A stretch of DNA of 64,000 nucleotides from Candidatus Gastranaerophilales bacterium (GTDB lineage Bacteria; Cyanobacteriota; Vampirovibrionia; Gastranaerophilales; Gastranaerophilaceae), in assembly GCA_944325515.1 (NCBI GenBank), contig CALVAO010000004.1:1-64000 (forward strand), given 5' to 3'. Position 1 is the first letter of the stretch. Each line of letters opens with the position of its first letter. Shown one piece after another: positions 28,822 through 38,389 of this stretch. A program made the position numbers and the translations under genes. Below the pieces are notes generated by a model that was not told the origin of the DNA, ran no database searches, and saw only the letters and a program-made list of their open reading frames with translations.

Positions 28822-30210
28822 TTATAACTTAAAAATTTTATCTGGATTTAAAATATTATTTGGATCAAACATCTTCTTTATCTCTTTCATATATTCAAGA
28901 GCTTTAATATCAATAGTACTTTCTATATAAGAAATCTTTTCCAAACCTACACCATGTTCTGCGGAAATAGTTCCCCCTAATGATACAGCAAGTTGATACA
29001 TTTCAGATTTTGCTCTTATATACTTTTTAAACTCTTCATCATTATCTAGATTTAAAGCTACCTGCGGATGAATATTTCCATCACCTACATGCCCTACTAT
29101 ACAAACTGTAAGCCCGTATTTATCACAGATTTCACGGCAGCCCATCACCATTTTAGCCAGTGCAGCCCTCGGAACGATAATATCATCAGTAACAACATCC
29201 GGCGCAAGTTTTGCAGTTGCCGCAAAACTTGCCCTTCTTGCAGTCCATATTGCTTCTTTATCATTATCGGTTGACGCTACACTTAAATCAGATGCACCCG
29301 CTCTTAAAAAAGCCTGCTGCATACAATTTATTTGACTTTCCATCGATGACTCCAGACCATCCAATTCTGCGATTAAAACAGCTTCCTTTTCTGTATTTAA
29401 CCCGCAGGGTTTAAACTTTTCAACAGTAGTAATAGCGTTTTTATCCATAAATTCTAATGCAGAAGGAAATATTCTATCCTTTATTACATTATTAACACCT
29501 TTTATAGCATCCTCAATACAATCAAAATAAGCCATTACAACTCTTGAAGCCTCTGGTTTGGGTATAAGTTTAAGTTCAGCTTCAACCACAACTGCCAAAG
29601 TACCTTCACTGCCAATAATCAGTTGATTTAAATGATACCCTACTGCATCCTTTATAGTTCCTGCGCCTAATTTCATGACAGAACCGTCTGCAAGAACAAC
29701 CGTAAGATTTAAAATATAATCTTTTGTTGTTCCATATTTAAAAGCTAACGCTCCTCCGGATGATTGAGCAATACTTCCGCCTATTGTAGAAACACTGTAA
29801 TTTGATGGATCCGGCGGATAAAATAAGCCTTCTCCGTCAGCCATTTTTTTTATATCACCAAGAACAACTCCAGGTTGAACACGCATTGTCATATTTTCCG
29901 GATTAAAATCCAGAATTTTATTCATTTTAGAAAAATTTAAAACGATTCCGCCTTTAGGGCAAACACAAGCCCCAACCATATTTGTACCAGCACCGCGAGA
30001 AATTACCGGTATTTTTCTGGAATTTGCAAATTTCAAAACTTTTTGCACATCTTCTATACTTTCTACAAAAACAACAGCCTCTGGGACTTTCCCGTAAGTC
30101 TTTGAATTTGTCGAATCCTGCGCATAACAATATCGTTCCTCAATTTCTGAAAGAACATTTTGCTTTTTTACAAGAGATTTAAGACTATTTATATTACTTT
30201 TCAACAACAT
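28822..30210 (-). CDS. FAD-linked oxidase, GlcD (glycolate/D-lactate dehydrogenase) family
   Basis: A 462-residue flavoenzyme that oxidises a 2-hydroxyacid such as glycolate or D-lactate. The FAD-binding type 4 domain has PVISRGAGTNMVGACVCPKG (about 65-85) and the DPSNYSVSTIGGSIAQSSGG stretch (about 133-152). The C-terminal FAD-oxidase domain has HVGDGNIHP and the signature GGTISAEHGVGLEK near residue 420. The exact substrate cannot be read from sequence, and the GlcE/GlcF or Fe-S partner is not adjacent. The start overlaps the 3' end of the giant coiled-coil gene by 17 bp, so the two are probably co-transcribed. Confidence 0.92.
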   Translation of the reverse strand: MLLKSNINSLKSLVKKQNVLSEIEERYCYAQDSTNSKTYGKVPEAVVFVESIEDVQKVLKFANSRKIPVISRGAGTNMVGACVCPKGGIVLNFSKMNKILDFNPENMTMRVQPGVVLGDIKKMADGEGLFYPPDPSNYSVSTIGGSIAQSSGGALAFKYGTTKDYILNLTVVLADGSVMKLGAGTIKDAVGYHLNQLIIGSEGTLAVVVEAELKLIPKPEASRVVMAYFDCIEDAIKGVNNVIKDRIFPSALEFMDKNAITTVEKFKPCGLNTEKEAVLIAELDGLESSMESQINCMQQAFLRAGASDLSVASTDNDKEAIWTARRASFAATAKLAPDVVTDDIIVPRAALAKMVMGCREICDKYGLTVCIVGHVGDGNIHPQVALNLDNDEEFKKYIRAKSEMYQLAVSLGGTISAEHGVGLEKISYIESTIDIKALEYMKEIKKMFDPNNILNPDKIFKL

Positions 30211-33200
30211 GAGATGCTATTTTTTCAATACTTTTATTTAATTTTGCAATCTGCCTGTCCATTCCACCGACTTTTTTAGTAAGCTGTTGTGTATCTTTAG
30301 GATTTATTAATGCCATTGCCTCTTCCAGTTTGGATTCCAGCATATCAATTTTTGACTGTTGAGATGTCATTTTATCATCCATTGCTACCAAGAAACGATT
30401 TAAAGTTTCCTCAAGCGGCGTCATATCAATCTTATTATTCTTATTGCTTATAGTTGTTTCTACTATAACCCTGTCTAATTTGGCTTCCAGAGAAGAAATC
30501 CTCTTTGCTTGTTTTTCAAATACATTACTTAATGCTTCTATTAATTCTGCACTATCTGTATTATCCTCAGCTTCAGCTTTCAAGTCCTCCAGCATTACTT
30601 TTATCTGCCCGATATCATCAAGAGTTTCCACTTTATCAGAAATTGCTGTAATTTGTGCCCCAGCATTATCAACCCACTCAGCTAAGTACTCAAAGACTTG
30701 ATTAAAAACTTGATTGGTTTTTGCACCGTTCTGAATCATTGTATTTATTGCGCCCAATTTATTATCAATACGGTCGATACCTGCTTCATGCGCAAAATTA
30801 CGGGTTCTTTCGTCCAAATCATTTATTACAAGTTTGAAATCCTGCAGATTTTCTTGTAATGTTTTATACGATTCATCTGATGCTAGTATAAGCTTGTTGG
30901 TTCTTGTACTTATACTTACAATATCTTCCGATAACGAGCTGAAATCACGTTTAAACTCTTCAAGCTCAAATTTTGGCATTTCTGCTTTAATTGATTCAAC
31001 AAGTTTGTAAATTTCATTCGTTGAGGATATAAGCTCTTCAAACTCTTTAGATTTATTATCCTCTTTCATGTCATTAAGAACCAGCCTTAGATTTGCGATG
31101 TCAGACTCTAAATCCTGCAGACTGTAGATATAGTTTATATCACCATTTGAAGATATAATGGAATTTATTTTATTATTTAGATTACTTATATCGTCTTTTA
31201 ATAAATCAATTTTGTTATCAACAACAACAATGTTATCTTTAACATTTTCGACCGTATCTACTGTTGTCACTATATGGCTCAAAATTGTTATCAATTCTGA
31301 ATGTTTTTCTTGAATAAAGTCTAAAATTTCTTCCTGTTCAGCTACAAATGAAATCTGATTAAACACATTTATAAACTGCGTAATTATATCAGATTTTAAA
31401 GAATTTAATTCTTTTTCCAGAAGAACATCTTTTGAATTAAGATTATCAGTTAAATTTTGCACGGATTGTTGAATACCGTATTTTACAAGAGCATTCATTT
31501 CTGTAAGTTCCGGCAGATTATTGCAACATAGTTCACTTATATCTTCCAGATAACCAAGCTGACGGCTGACAAGATTTTCTATACCGGAGATTTGATTATT
31601 TAATGAAGCCTGGAATGCTTCATCAAACGATTTGTTTAAAATCTGTGCCTTAAGATCTGCAAAACTTAACCCCAGTTCGCTAATAGAATTATTAATACTC
31701 TCTACCAAAGAAGAAATTCCAGAATGAATTTCATTTTTTGATTCAGTAAATTTCGCAACTAAATCTTGAACATAAACTTGAATTGATTCAAAAGAATTAT
31801 TATAACGAGATGAAATCAGCTTTACTTCTTCATATTTATCAACAACTGTATCAATAAATTTCTTATCAAACAATGCGAGTTTGTCTTCAAACTTTTTAGA
31901 CACATTATTTTCTATGAAATCCTGTATCTGCTTGTTAAGTTTTTCAGACATAGATGTTATAAGAATTTCATTTGCTGTTTTAAAATCTGATAAAGCAGAG
32001 GCAAAAACATTTGCTTCCAGAAGTTTATTAATATTTCCTAAAACATCTTCAACAGAGCGTTCCAAATCGCTTCTCAAGTTATCTAATTTATGATTTACTA
32101 TTGAAGAGTCTGTTTTTACATCAAGATATGATTTTAAATCATTAATATAATTATAAATATAGTCTTCTATAGAACTTTCTATATGTACAGACAAATTAGA
32201 CAGCTCGTCTTTTAAGCCATCTCTTAACAGATTGAACTGTTCAAGCAAATCTTTTACTATAATATCTGTTTCTTTTTCAATATTATTTGTAACTTCGTCA
32301 AATTCTTTTTTTACAAGCTCTATGATAATATCCTTGCATGCTGTAGAATTTTGTTTGCTGACATCTAATTGAGCCAGTATCTTATTTGCAAAAGCTTCCA
32401 TTGTCTGCAATTCACCGGCAGATATATCAGCATTAGAGGCTAAAATTGAATTTACTTTTTCCTCTATAGACTGTTCAACATCTTCCATCAAAACCTTACT
32501 GTTATTAATAAGGACTTCCGATATTGCAGAAACTTCCGACTTTGTAACATTCTTAGCTTCTTCTATCAAGATATTAAAAGTCTTACTTAGCTCTTTTAAT
32601 TGAGCCTGGAAAACATTCATCCTTGAAACTTCATCTTTATCCATTCTTTCGTTCAAAACTTCAAACAAAGTCTTAAACTCCAGAAGATTTGTATTTAAAT
32701 CATCCGAGAAACGGGCACCTGTATTTGCAAGCTGTGTTACAAAATTTAAAGAATGTTCCTCAAAAAGTGCCTGCACTTTATCATACAATGATGCTGTTTC
32801 AGACAGAATACTACTATTTATATAATCTTTAGCCTCACTCAGTTGTGATTTTGCATATTCCTGCAGCTGCTTAAGCTCTTCCAGAATACTTTTTGCCTGC
32901 TCTAAAGTATTATTTTGCTGTGTATATGACGTATTTTCAAGCAATTCATCTATTTCTTTAAATTTAGCATCAAGCAATGCCGTAACGTCATGAATATCTG
33001 CTGAAACAGATGTTTTTATATCACCTTTAATATCTGCAGATGCAACTATAAGGGAAGAAGCAACCTCATCACCTTTTGCAGTTAAATCATTCAGCAGATT
33101 CTCTAGCCGGTTCAACACCATTACGGTATTTTCCGAAATAGAAGATACTACACCGGATTTCATATTATCAAAATCAGTTTTTATACCACTGACTTTAGTT

Positions 33201-36200
33201 TTAACATCATTATTCAATTCAGTTACAATAGCTGAAACATTTTGCATCTTTGAAGAAATTTCATCAAACTTGCTGCTTACTTCTTGAGCTTGAATATCAA
33301 GTCCGGAATCAACAAATTTTGCCATATCATCCAGCTGGGCTTTTACATTAGCAATCAAATCCTGGTTAGATTTTTCAAGGTTTTTGGAAAAATCCGCCAA
33401 TTTTGACTTTAAACTGTCATAATCAGCAGAAGTAACTTCTATATTTTCATCCAAAATTGATTTCAAGTTTGCTGCAATTTCTTGCAACTGAGCGGTAAAA
33501 GCTTGATTTTGCTTATCAAGAGTTGAATTCAAAACAGAATTTAATTCTAGTACCTTATTTTTTATAAACTGTCCCTGTTTTTCCGATTTTTCAGCTACAT
33601 CATCAAATAAAGCCTCTACTTGCCCCTTATATTTTTCCAGAGCAACAGTAACAGATTCACCGACTTTTCCGGATATTACTGTTAAACCTGCATTTAATCT
33701 TTCACCTATTTCAGCATTGCCATTTTTAAAGAATTCTGCAATATTTCCGGTAAGTATTTCAAAACTATGTTCCAAAATAGAAAGCTGATGCGTAAAATCT
33801 TCATCTATTGCTGTATCAACTTCATTTACACGCCCGGTTAACTTCTCGATTTCATTTGTTAAAACATCAATATTTGCTCGTATATTAACAGCTGTTTTAT
33901 CATTTAAACTGTTCATTAAAGCCTTTAACGATACGAAATTATCAAGAAGCTGCGCCATTGCAGAGGTTAATGAATTGGTGGCAGATGCCGACAGCGAGTT
34001 TATTGATGAATCAAGCTTATCAAGCCCTTCTGTAACACCGTTAATTTTTAACTCAAGCCCTTGAGAAAAATCTTTATTTGAATTTTCCATACTTAAAGAA
34101 ATATCTGTTAGTTTTGCAGTGCAATCTTCAAAATTAACATTTAATTCTTTCAACTTTTCAGAAATTTCAGATTTTAATTCATTATTCAAATCAATGGTAT
34201 TCTGAAGATTTTTAGAAAAGAGATTTTCTGAAGAAAATTTTAATTCACTGATTTTATCAGCATTTTCACATGTAAATTCCTGTCTAAAATCATCTATTTT
34301 AGCCAATAGCGAGTTTTTCAACGCAATAAGCTTATTATCAAATTCTGTCTGCAATTTATCAGCAGAAGCGGTCATATTGTCTATACTGGTATTCAATGAT
34401 GTATTATTAAGTGTTAATACATTATTAAGCTCATCAAATTTGTCTTGAACCTCCAGAAGCTTGTTGTATGAATACTTAATTTGTTCTTTTAATTCTTCAT
34501 TACTTTTTTCAATACTAAGATTAATACCTGCAATTTGTTCACTGCTGTCATTCTGAAGTTTTATAAGACTGTTTTCCACCTGTGTTCTTATAACTTCAAC
34601 AATATCCCTTACATTCTCTACATAATTTAAATTATTTTCCTTGACAGCTTCTGTAATATTAGCAAGCTTAACATCTATGCCGTCAAGATTAATATTTTGC
34701 TTTTCGCTAACATAAGAAAGCACGTCAACTATAGAAGAGGAGATATTTTCAAGTACCGGTTTAATATTATTTAATGCCTGCAGTTGAGCCTGTTTAAGTT
34801 CATCTTCAACATTATCAAGACGGCTTATCAGCAACTCATATTTTCCAAATAAATCATTTGAAAATTTATCGGATAAATCATTCGTTGAAGCTTCAATAGC
34901 AGAAGAGATTTCTCCTTTTGCGGCATACAAATCAACTTTTAAATCTTTTACTACATTAACAAAATCCAGAGCGAGCATTTCTTGAACAGAACTTTTTAAA
35001 TCAGAAAACTCACGCTTTGAATTATTAATTTCTATTACTGATGCATCCAGTTTATAATCTATAACACCTGTTAAATTTTTAATATTATTTATCTGGTCAA
35101 AAAGCTGAGCAGACGTATTTGAAACGGTATCCTCCTGTTTATCAAGAGAAGTTTTAAGGCTGTTTTCAAAAATTGCAAGTCTATCTGTTATATTAGAAAA
35201 AATCGCATTATTAGCAGAAACAATATTTTCATCTATTTGAGAAATTACTGTTCTTAGATTTTCTACATTATCTACAACTTCATTAAAATTTTTCTCACAT
35301 AAACCAGTCAGAGCAAGTTGAGATTCTTTTAGTCTTGCATTAAGTATATCCGTACTTGATGAAATATCATTAAGAGTTCGTGTTATATTGACATCTATTA
35401 GCTGCGACAGTTTCCCTGCAGCTGCATCTACAGCATCTTTTACTCCTTGTTCCGACTTATTTATACCGGTGACAACATTCTGGAAATTAATATTTATATC
35501 CAGAGATTTTATATTATTATTAATTTTTTGAATCTCATCAGAAGCATTTACAAAAGCATTTTGAAGATTCAATGAACCGGAAGATATATCTTTCAAAACA
35601 TCTTCAAGTGAAGTTTTAAAATCTTCAAAACTCTTATTTGCAGAAATTTCATTAAGAGAATTTTCAAGTCCTATTAATCTGTCTAAAATCAATTGCGTAT
35701 TTTCTTGATTATTGTCAGCTAAAAGCGATTTTAAACCGGCAATAATATTTACAGATGCGTCAATCTTTTCAGCCAGATTGTCTATTTTATAATACTTATC
35801 AGCCAGCCCATCAATTGCTGTTGTTAACTCATGATTCTTTGCAGTTAAATCACTCAGCCATTTTTTTGTACTGCCGATGTCTTCTTGTGTTGCAAGAACT
35901 TTTATAGAGTCTTCTATCTGCAGATTTTTTTTGTCTATCATCTGCAGTGCTGACAGAATTGTATTTGAAGAGTTGACCACATCTGTAAGCTGAGTATCGA
36001 AAGACTTTATAGCTTCAGACTGATCTATTTCCGAAATTTTATTTATTAAAGCTTTAAAATTTTCATTTAGACTTAAAACTATAGAATCAAAGCCATTGCT
36101 CAGATGCTCAATATCTGTTTTCAACAATGATATACTTTTTAGAATATCTTTCTTTTGAGAATCATCGGAACGCATTGCATCTAAGCGTAATGTAATATCT

Positions 36201-36586
36201 GTTAAAGCCTCTTTTTGAGATACGACTTCTCTTGAAAACACTGACAAATTCGTTGCAACAATATCAAAAAGTTCTTTAGCTTCACTGGATTTCATGGCAT
36301 CAGAACTGTTTTTCAGCAAATTAGAAAACAACGATTCTATTGCACCGAATTTTGAAATTAAAACATTATGTCTTTCATCAAGGTTTTGTTTTAATTCCGA
36401 CAGAAATATCTTTATAAGATCAATATCTTCTTCCGTATTTAATTTTTCAAGTTTAGAATTTATCCCCGCCAGAAGTTTATCGACATCGGATGTATTCAAT
36501 ATACCTTGTGCACGTATTGAATTCAACAAAGTTTTTATAGTATCAAAATTTTCGGTAATCTCTGAAAAATTATTTATTTCTGCCAT
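30194..36586 (-). CDS. Giant coiled-coil protein (2130 aa)
   Basis: Family not recognised. The whole protein is predicted helical, acidic and rich in Leu, Asn, Ser, Asp, Glu and Lys, with continuous heptad-like patterns and only a handful of Cys. I see no signal peptide, membrane helix, ATPase or receptor signaling motif. Recurrent phrases of the type LKDISSSL or LDKLDSSI every 40-60 residues suggest internal duplication. It would form a rod of some 300 nm if fully coiled coil. Possible roles are a cytoskeletal filament, a spacer in a cell-surface or division structure, or a chromosome-associated rod. The stop overlaps the start of the glcD-like gene. One of the largest genes expected in such a genome. 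Confidence 0.85.
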   Translation of the reverse strand: MAEINNFSEITENFDTIKTLLNSIRAQGILNTSDVDKLLAGINSKLEKLNTEEDIDLIKIFLSELKQNLDERHNVLISKFGAIESLFSNLLKNSSDAMKSSEAKELFDIVATNLSVFSREVVSQKEALTDITLRLDAMRSDDSQKKDILKSISLLKTDIEHLSNGFDSIVLSLNENFKALINKISEIDQSEAIKSFDTQLTDVVNSSNTILSALQMIDKKNLQIEDSIKVLATQEDIGSTKKWLSDLTAKNHELTTAIDGLADKYYKIDNLAEKIDASVNIIAGLKSLLADNNQENTQLILDRLIGLENSLNEISANKSFEDFKTSLEDVLKDISSGSLNLQNAFVNASDEIQKINNNIKSLDININFQNVVTGINKSEQGVKDAVDAAAGKLSQLIDVNITRTLNDISSSTDILNARLKESQLALTGLCEKNFNEVVDNVENLRTVISQIDENIVSANNAIFSNITDRLAIFENSLKTSLDKQEDTVSNTSAQLFDQINNIKNLTGVIDYKLDASVIEINNSKREFSDLKSSVQEMLALDFVNVVKDLKVDLYAAKGEISSAIEASTNDLSDKFSNDLFGKYELLISRLDNVEDELKQAQLQALNNIKPVLENISSSIVDVLSYVSEKQNINLDGIDVKLANITEAVKENNLNYVENVRDIVEVIRTQVENSLIKLQNDSSEQIAGINLSIEKSNEELKEQIKYSYNKLLEVQDKFDELNNVLTLNNTSLNTSIDNMTASADKLQTEFDNKLIALKNSLLAKIDDFRQEFTCENADKISELKFSSENLFSKNLQNTIDLNNELKSEISEKLKELNVNFEDCTAKLTDISLSMENSNKDFSQGLELKINGVTEGLDKLDSSINSLSASATNSLTSAMAQLLDNFVSLKALMNSLNDKTAVNIRANIDVLTNEIEKLTGRVNEVDTAIDEDFTHQLSILEHSFEILTGNIAEFFKNGNAEIGERLNAGLTVISGKVGESVTVALEKYKGQVEALFDDVAEKSEKQGQFIKNKVLELNSVLNSTLDKQNQAFTAQLQEIAANLKSILDENIEVTSADYDSLKSKLADFSKNLEKSNQDLIANVKAQLDDMAKFVDSGLDIQAQEVSSKFDEISSKMQNVSAIVTELNNDVKTKVSGIKTDFDNMKSGVVSSISENTVMVLNRLENLLNDLTAKGDEVASSLIVASADIKGDIKTSVSADIHDVTALLDAKFKEIDELLENTSYTQQNNTLEQAKSILEELKQLQEYAKSQLSEAKDYINSSILSETASLYDKVQALFEEHSLNFVTQLANTGARFSDDLNTNLLEFKTLFEVLNERMDKDEVSRMNVFQAQLKELSKTFNILIEEAKNVTKSEVSAISEVLINNSKVLMEDVEQSIEEKVNSILASNADISAGELQTMEAFANKILAQLDVSKQNSTACKDIIIELVKKEFDEVTNNIEKETDIIVKDLLEQFNLLRDGLKDELSNLSVHIESSIEDYIYNYINDLKSYLDVKTDSSIVNHKLDNLRSDLERSVEDVLGNINKLLEANVFASALSDFKTANEILITSMSEKLNKQIQDFIENNVSKKFEDKLALFDKKFIDTVVDKYEEVKLISSRYNNSFESIQVYVQDLVAKFTESKNEIHSGISSLVESINNSISELGLSFADLKAQILNKSFDEAFQASLNNQISGIENLVSRQLGYLEDISELCCNNLPELTEMNALVKYGIQQSVQNLTDNLNSKDVLLEKELNSLKSDIITQFINVFNQISFVAEQEEILDFIQEKHSELITILSHIVTTVDTVENVKDNIVVVDNKIDLLKDDISNLNNKINSIISSNGDINYIYSLQDLESDIANLRLVLNDMKEDNKSKEFEELISSTNEIYKLVESIKAEMPKFELEEFKRDFSSLSEDIVSISTRTNKLILASDESYKTLQENLQDFKLVINDLDERTRNFAHEAGIDRIDNKLGAINTMIQNGAKTNQVFNQVFEYLAEWVDNAGAQITAISDKVETLDDIGQIKVMLEDLKAEAEDNTDSAELIEALSNVFEKQAKRISSLEAKLDRVIVETTISNKNNKIDMTPLEETLNRFLVAMDDKMTSQQSKIDMLESKLEEAMALINPKDTQQLTKKVGGMDRQIAKLNKSIEKIASHVVEK

Positions 36587-36644
36587 ATACTTACTCTATC
36601 CCACATTCTACATTCACCACTTATTATATACTAATATAAAAATA

Positions 36645-36673
36645 GTGACAAATACCAATTTTTTTTCTAAGAT
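36645..36673 (+). promoter_or_regulatory. Promoter giving a leaderless spmA mRNA
   Basis: GTGACA (36645-36650) and TAAGAT (36668-36673) are 17 bp apart. The spmA ATG at 36680 is 7 bp after the -10 box and has no ribosome site. Confidence 0.6.
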
Positions 36674-36679
36674 TAACAT

Positions 36680-37264
36680 ATGAATTATATATTTTTTTTA
36701 CTAATCAGCTTATCTATAGCTGCAGGGATAATAAATAATAAACTGGATGATGTTGTAAACGCCATGCTTTCCGGAGCTGATACTGCCGTAAAAATATCTT
36801 TTTCATTAATTGGTATCATGGCTTTTTGGCTCGGTATAATGAGAATAGCAGAAAAATCCGGACTTATACAAATAATATCAAAGCTTCTTAACCCGATTGC
36901 CAAACTCTTATTTAAAGATATAAAAAAAGACTCGCCTGTAACAGGAGATATCGCAATGAGTCTTAGCGCAAATGCTTTAGGACTCACTAACGCTGCAACA
37001 CCTATCGGTCTAAAAGTAATGAAAGAATTACAGGAAGAAAATAAAGACAAAGAAAAGGCTACCGATGCCATGTGTATGTTTCTGGGGATGAACACAGCCG
37101 GATTTCAGATTATACCGGCAACAGTTATTGCTGTTCTTGCAGGAGCAGGAGCTAAAAATCCGACAGAAATAATTCTTCCAACACTGATTGTAACAACCCT
37201 GTCCTTTTTGACAGCTATAGTATCTGCACTTATTTTAAAACATTTATGGAGGAAGTATGATTAA
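36680..37264 (+). CDS. spmA: Spore maturation protein A-like / nucleoside recognition (Gate) domain protein
   Basis: A 194-residue membrane protein with about five helices. The central TGDIAMSLSANALGLTNAATP segment is the Gate-domain signature shared by SpmA, SpmB and nucleoside transporters. In Bacillus the pair affects spore core dehydration, but homologues occur in many non-sporulating bacteria, where the substrate is unknown. It overlaps spmB by 8 bp, the usual arrangement. The start codon coincides with the predicted transcription start, so the mRNA appears leaderless. Confidence 0.9.
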   Translation: MNYIFFLLISLSIAAGIINNKLDDVVNAMLSGADTAVKISFSLIGIMAFWLGIMRIAEKSGLIQIISKLLNPIAKLLFKDIKKDSPVTGDIAMSLSANALGLTNAATPIGLKVMKELQEENKDKEKATDAMCMFLGMNTAGFQIIPATVIAVLAGAGAKNPTEIILPTLIVTTLSFLTAIVSALILKHLWRKYD

Positions 37265-37781
37265 TAAAATATCTCTTTTAATCCTTCCTATCCTTATTTT
37301 ATTAATACTTACAGCTGGTTTAATAAAAAAAGTTCCTGTATATGAAGAATTTATAGAAGGTGCAAAAGACGGCTTTAAAGTTTCGGTTTCAATCATACCA
37401 TATCTAGTAGCTATTATTGTAGCAGTTTCCATGTTTAGAGCTTCTGGAATACTAGATTATTTATCAAAAATTGGTTCGAGTTTAATTCCTCCGGACATAA
37501 TACCTATAATATTCACACGCTCTTTATCCGGAGCCGCAACACTTGGAATTTTTGCAGACATTGCTGATAAATTAGGACCGGACTCTTATGTAACAAAACT
37601 TGCTGCAATTATGGTTGGCAGTTCTGAAACAACTTTTTATGTTCTTGCTGTATATTTTGGCTCAATAGGTATAAAAAAATTCAGATATGCAATTTTAACA
37701 GGCTTGATTGCAGATTTTACAGGGATTGTACTAGCAATTTGGGTTGCAAGGATGTTTTTTCTTGCCAGCAGCGGGTTGTAG
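37257..37781 (+). CDS. spmB: Spore maturation protein B-like / nucleoside recognition (Gate) domain protein
   Basis: A 174-residue membrane protein with about five helices. Conserved family segments are GAKDGFKVSVSIIPYLVAI (about 39-57), RSLSGAATLGIFAD (about 96-109) and MVGSSETTFYVLAVYFG (about 126-142). Partner of SpmA. No sporulation genes are nearby, so a spore role is not implied. The 3' end overlaps the convergent zinc-ribbon gene by 65 bp. Confidence 0.9.
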   Translation: MINKISLLILPILILLILTAGLIKKVPVYEEFIEGAKDGFKVSVSIIPYLVAIIVAVSMFRASGILDYLSKIGSSLIPPDIIPIIFTRSLSGAATLGIFADIADKLGPDSYVTKLAAIMVGSSETTFYVLAVYFGSIGIKKFRYAILTGLIADFTGIVLAIWVARMFFLASSGL

Positions 37782-38085
37782 TACAAAAGTTTTCTTCTTC
37801 TATAATCTGCTTAACAAGCACTGCAAAATTTATATCTATAAAATTAATTTTTTCTATTTGCTCTATAACAAAATCCTCACTTCCACAATTAGAACAATAG
37901 TGGAGCTGAGGGACTATTTTCCCGTTTTTTATAACTGCTCTTAACTTTACTCCGCAGCAGGCACATCTAGTTATATACCACTCATTCTTTATTAGTTTCC
38001 CGCAATCCGGACAGTAAGCTTTTTCACTCTCTGGAGAGACATGTTCATGAGTACATTTCTTTATAAAAAAGTTTATCAATGACAT
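37717..38085 (-). CDS. Zinc-ribbon protein (122 aa)
   Basis: Family not recognised. Three CxxC-type pairs (YCPDCGK, RCACCGV, YCSNCGS, between residues about 24 and 70) form zinc ribbons, as in small RNA-, DNA- or protein-binding adaptors. The remaining C-terminal half is helical. I chose the ATG at 38085, with GAAAGG upstream, over one 16 codons earlier. Its 3' end overlaps the end of spmB on the other strand by 65 bp. The HLR1-like box at 38137 lies upstream but faces the other way. Confidence 0.65.
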   Translation of the reverse strand: MSLINFFIKKCTHEHVSPESEKAYCPDCGKLIKNEWYITRCACCGVKLRAVIKNGKIVPQLHYCSNCGSEDFVIEQIEKINFIDINFAVLVKQIIEEENFCTTTRCWQEKTSLQPKLLVQSL

Positions 38086-38136
38086 TTCTTGACCTTTCTG
38101 GGGATTATTTAATAAATTTTTAAAACAAATCAACTT

Positions 38137-38202
38137 TTTGTAAAGATTTGTTACGAAACAATCTTTTTATATCAATTATTCAAAATACAAATACTTAATA
38201 TA
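38137..38202 (+). promoter_or_regulatory. HLR1-type composite promoter upstream of a small RNA
   Basis: Read on the minus strand, 38137-38154 is GTAACAAA-TC-TTTACAAA, one mismatch from HLR1. On the plus strand AAATACTTAATATA follows 34 bp later (38189-38202), the same composite as at 12770-12834 and 57718-57782. The next feature downstream is a terminator only about 90 bp away. Confidence 0.6.
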
Positions 38203-38204
38203 TA

Positions 38205-38292
38205 TGTAAGGATATTAAAAACTAATATACACATATAACATACTACACTTCACACATTAAAGTTTTTAGAGTCGATAAGACTCTTTTTTTTT
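38205..38292 (+). ncRNA. Candidate small RNA under HLR1-type control
   Basis: An HLR1-type promoter is followed within about 90 bp by an intrinsic terminator, with no ATG or plausible ORF between them. The predicted RNA is about 80-90 nt: an AU-rich, largely unpaired 5' part with ACACTTCACAC at 38245-38255, then the AGAGTC/GACTCT terminator hairpin. That unpaired motif is 9 of 11 identical to the one I recall for the cyanobacterial RNA Yfr1, which may be chance. The spacer 38086-38389 holds this unit plus the promoter of the 620-aa gene. It could instead be an attenuated leader. Confidence 0.45.
38268..38292 (+). terminator. Terminator with AGAGTC stem
   Basis: AGAGTC (38268-38273) pairs with GACTCT (38279-38284), then a run of T. 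No protein gene on the plus strand ends nearby: spmB stops 490 bp earlier. A near-identical hairpin lies at 56292-56316. Confidence 0.8.
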
Positions 38293-38350
38293 AAGAAATG
38301 TAACAAAATTAGAATAATTTAATTAAATAGAGCAAAAAATCAAATGCTAA

Positions 38351-38380
38351 TTACTTTATTTAATTATAAAATAAGATAAT
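38351..38380 (+). promoter_or_regulatory. Promoter of the 620-aa gene, near-leaderless
   Basis: TTACTT (38351-38356) and GATAAT (38375-38380) are 18 bp apart. The GTG start at 38390 is about 3 nt beyond the predicted +1. Confidence 0.45.
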
Positions 38381-38389
38381 ATAGGATTA

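Noticed and set aside
36680-37781. Sporulation locus
   Set aside because: spmA/spmB homologues are common in non-spore-formers and no other sporulation gene is nearby.
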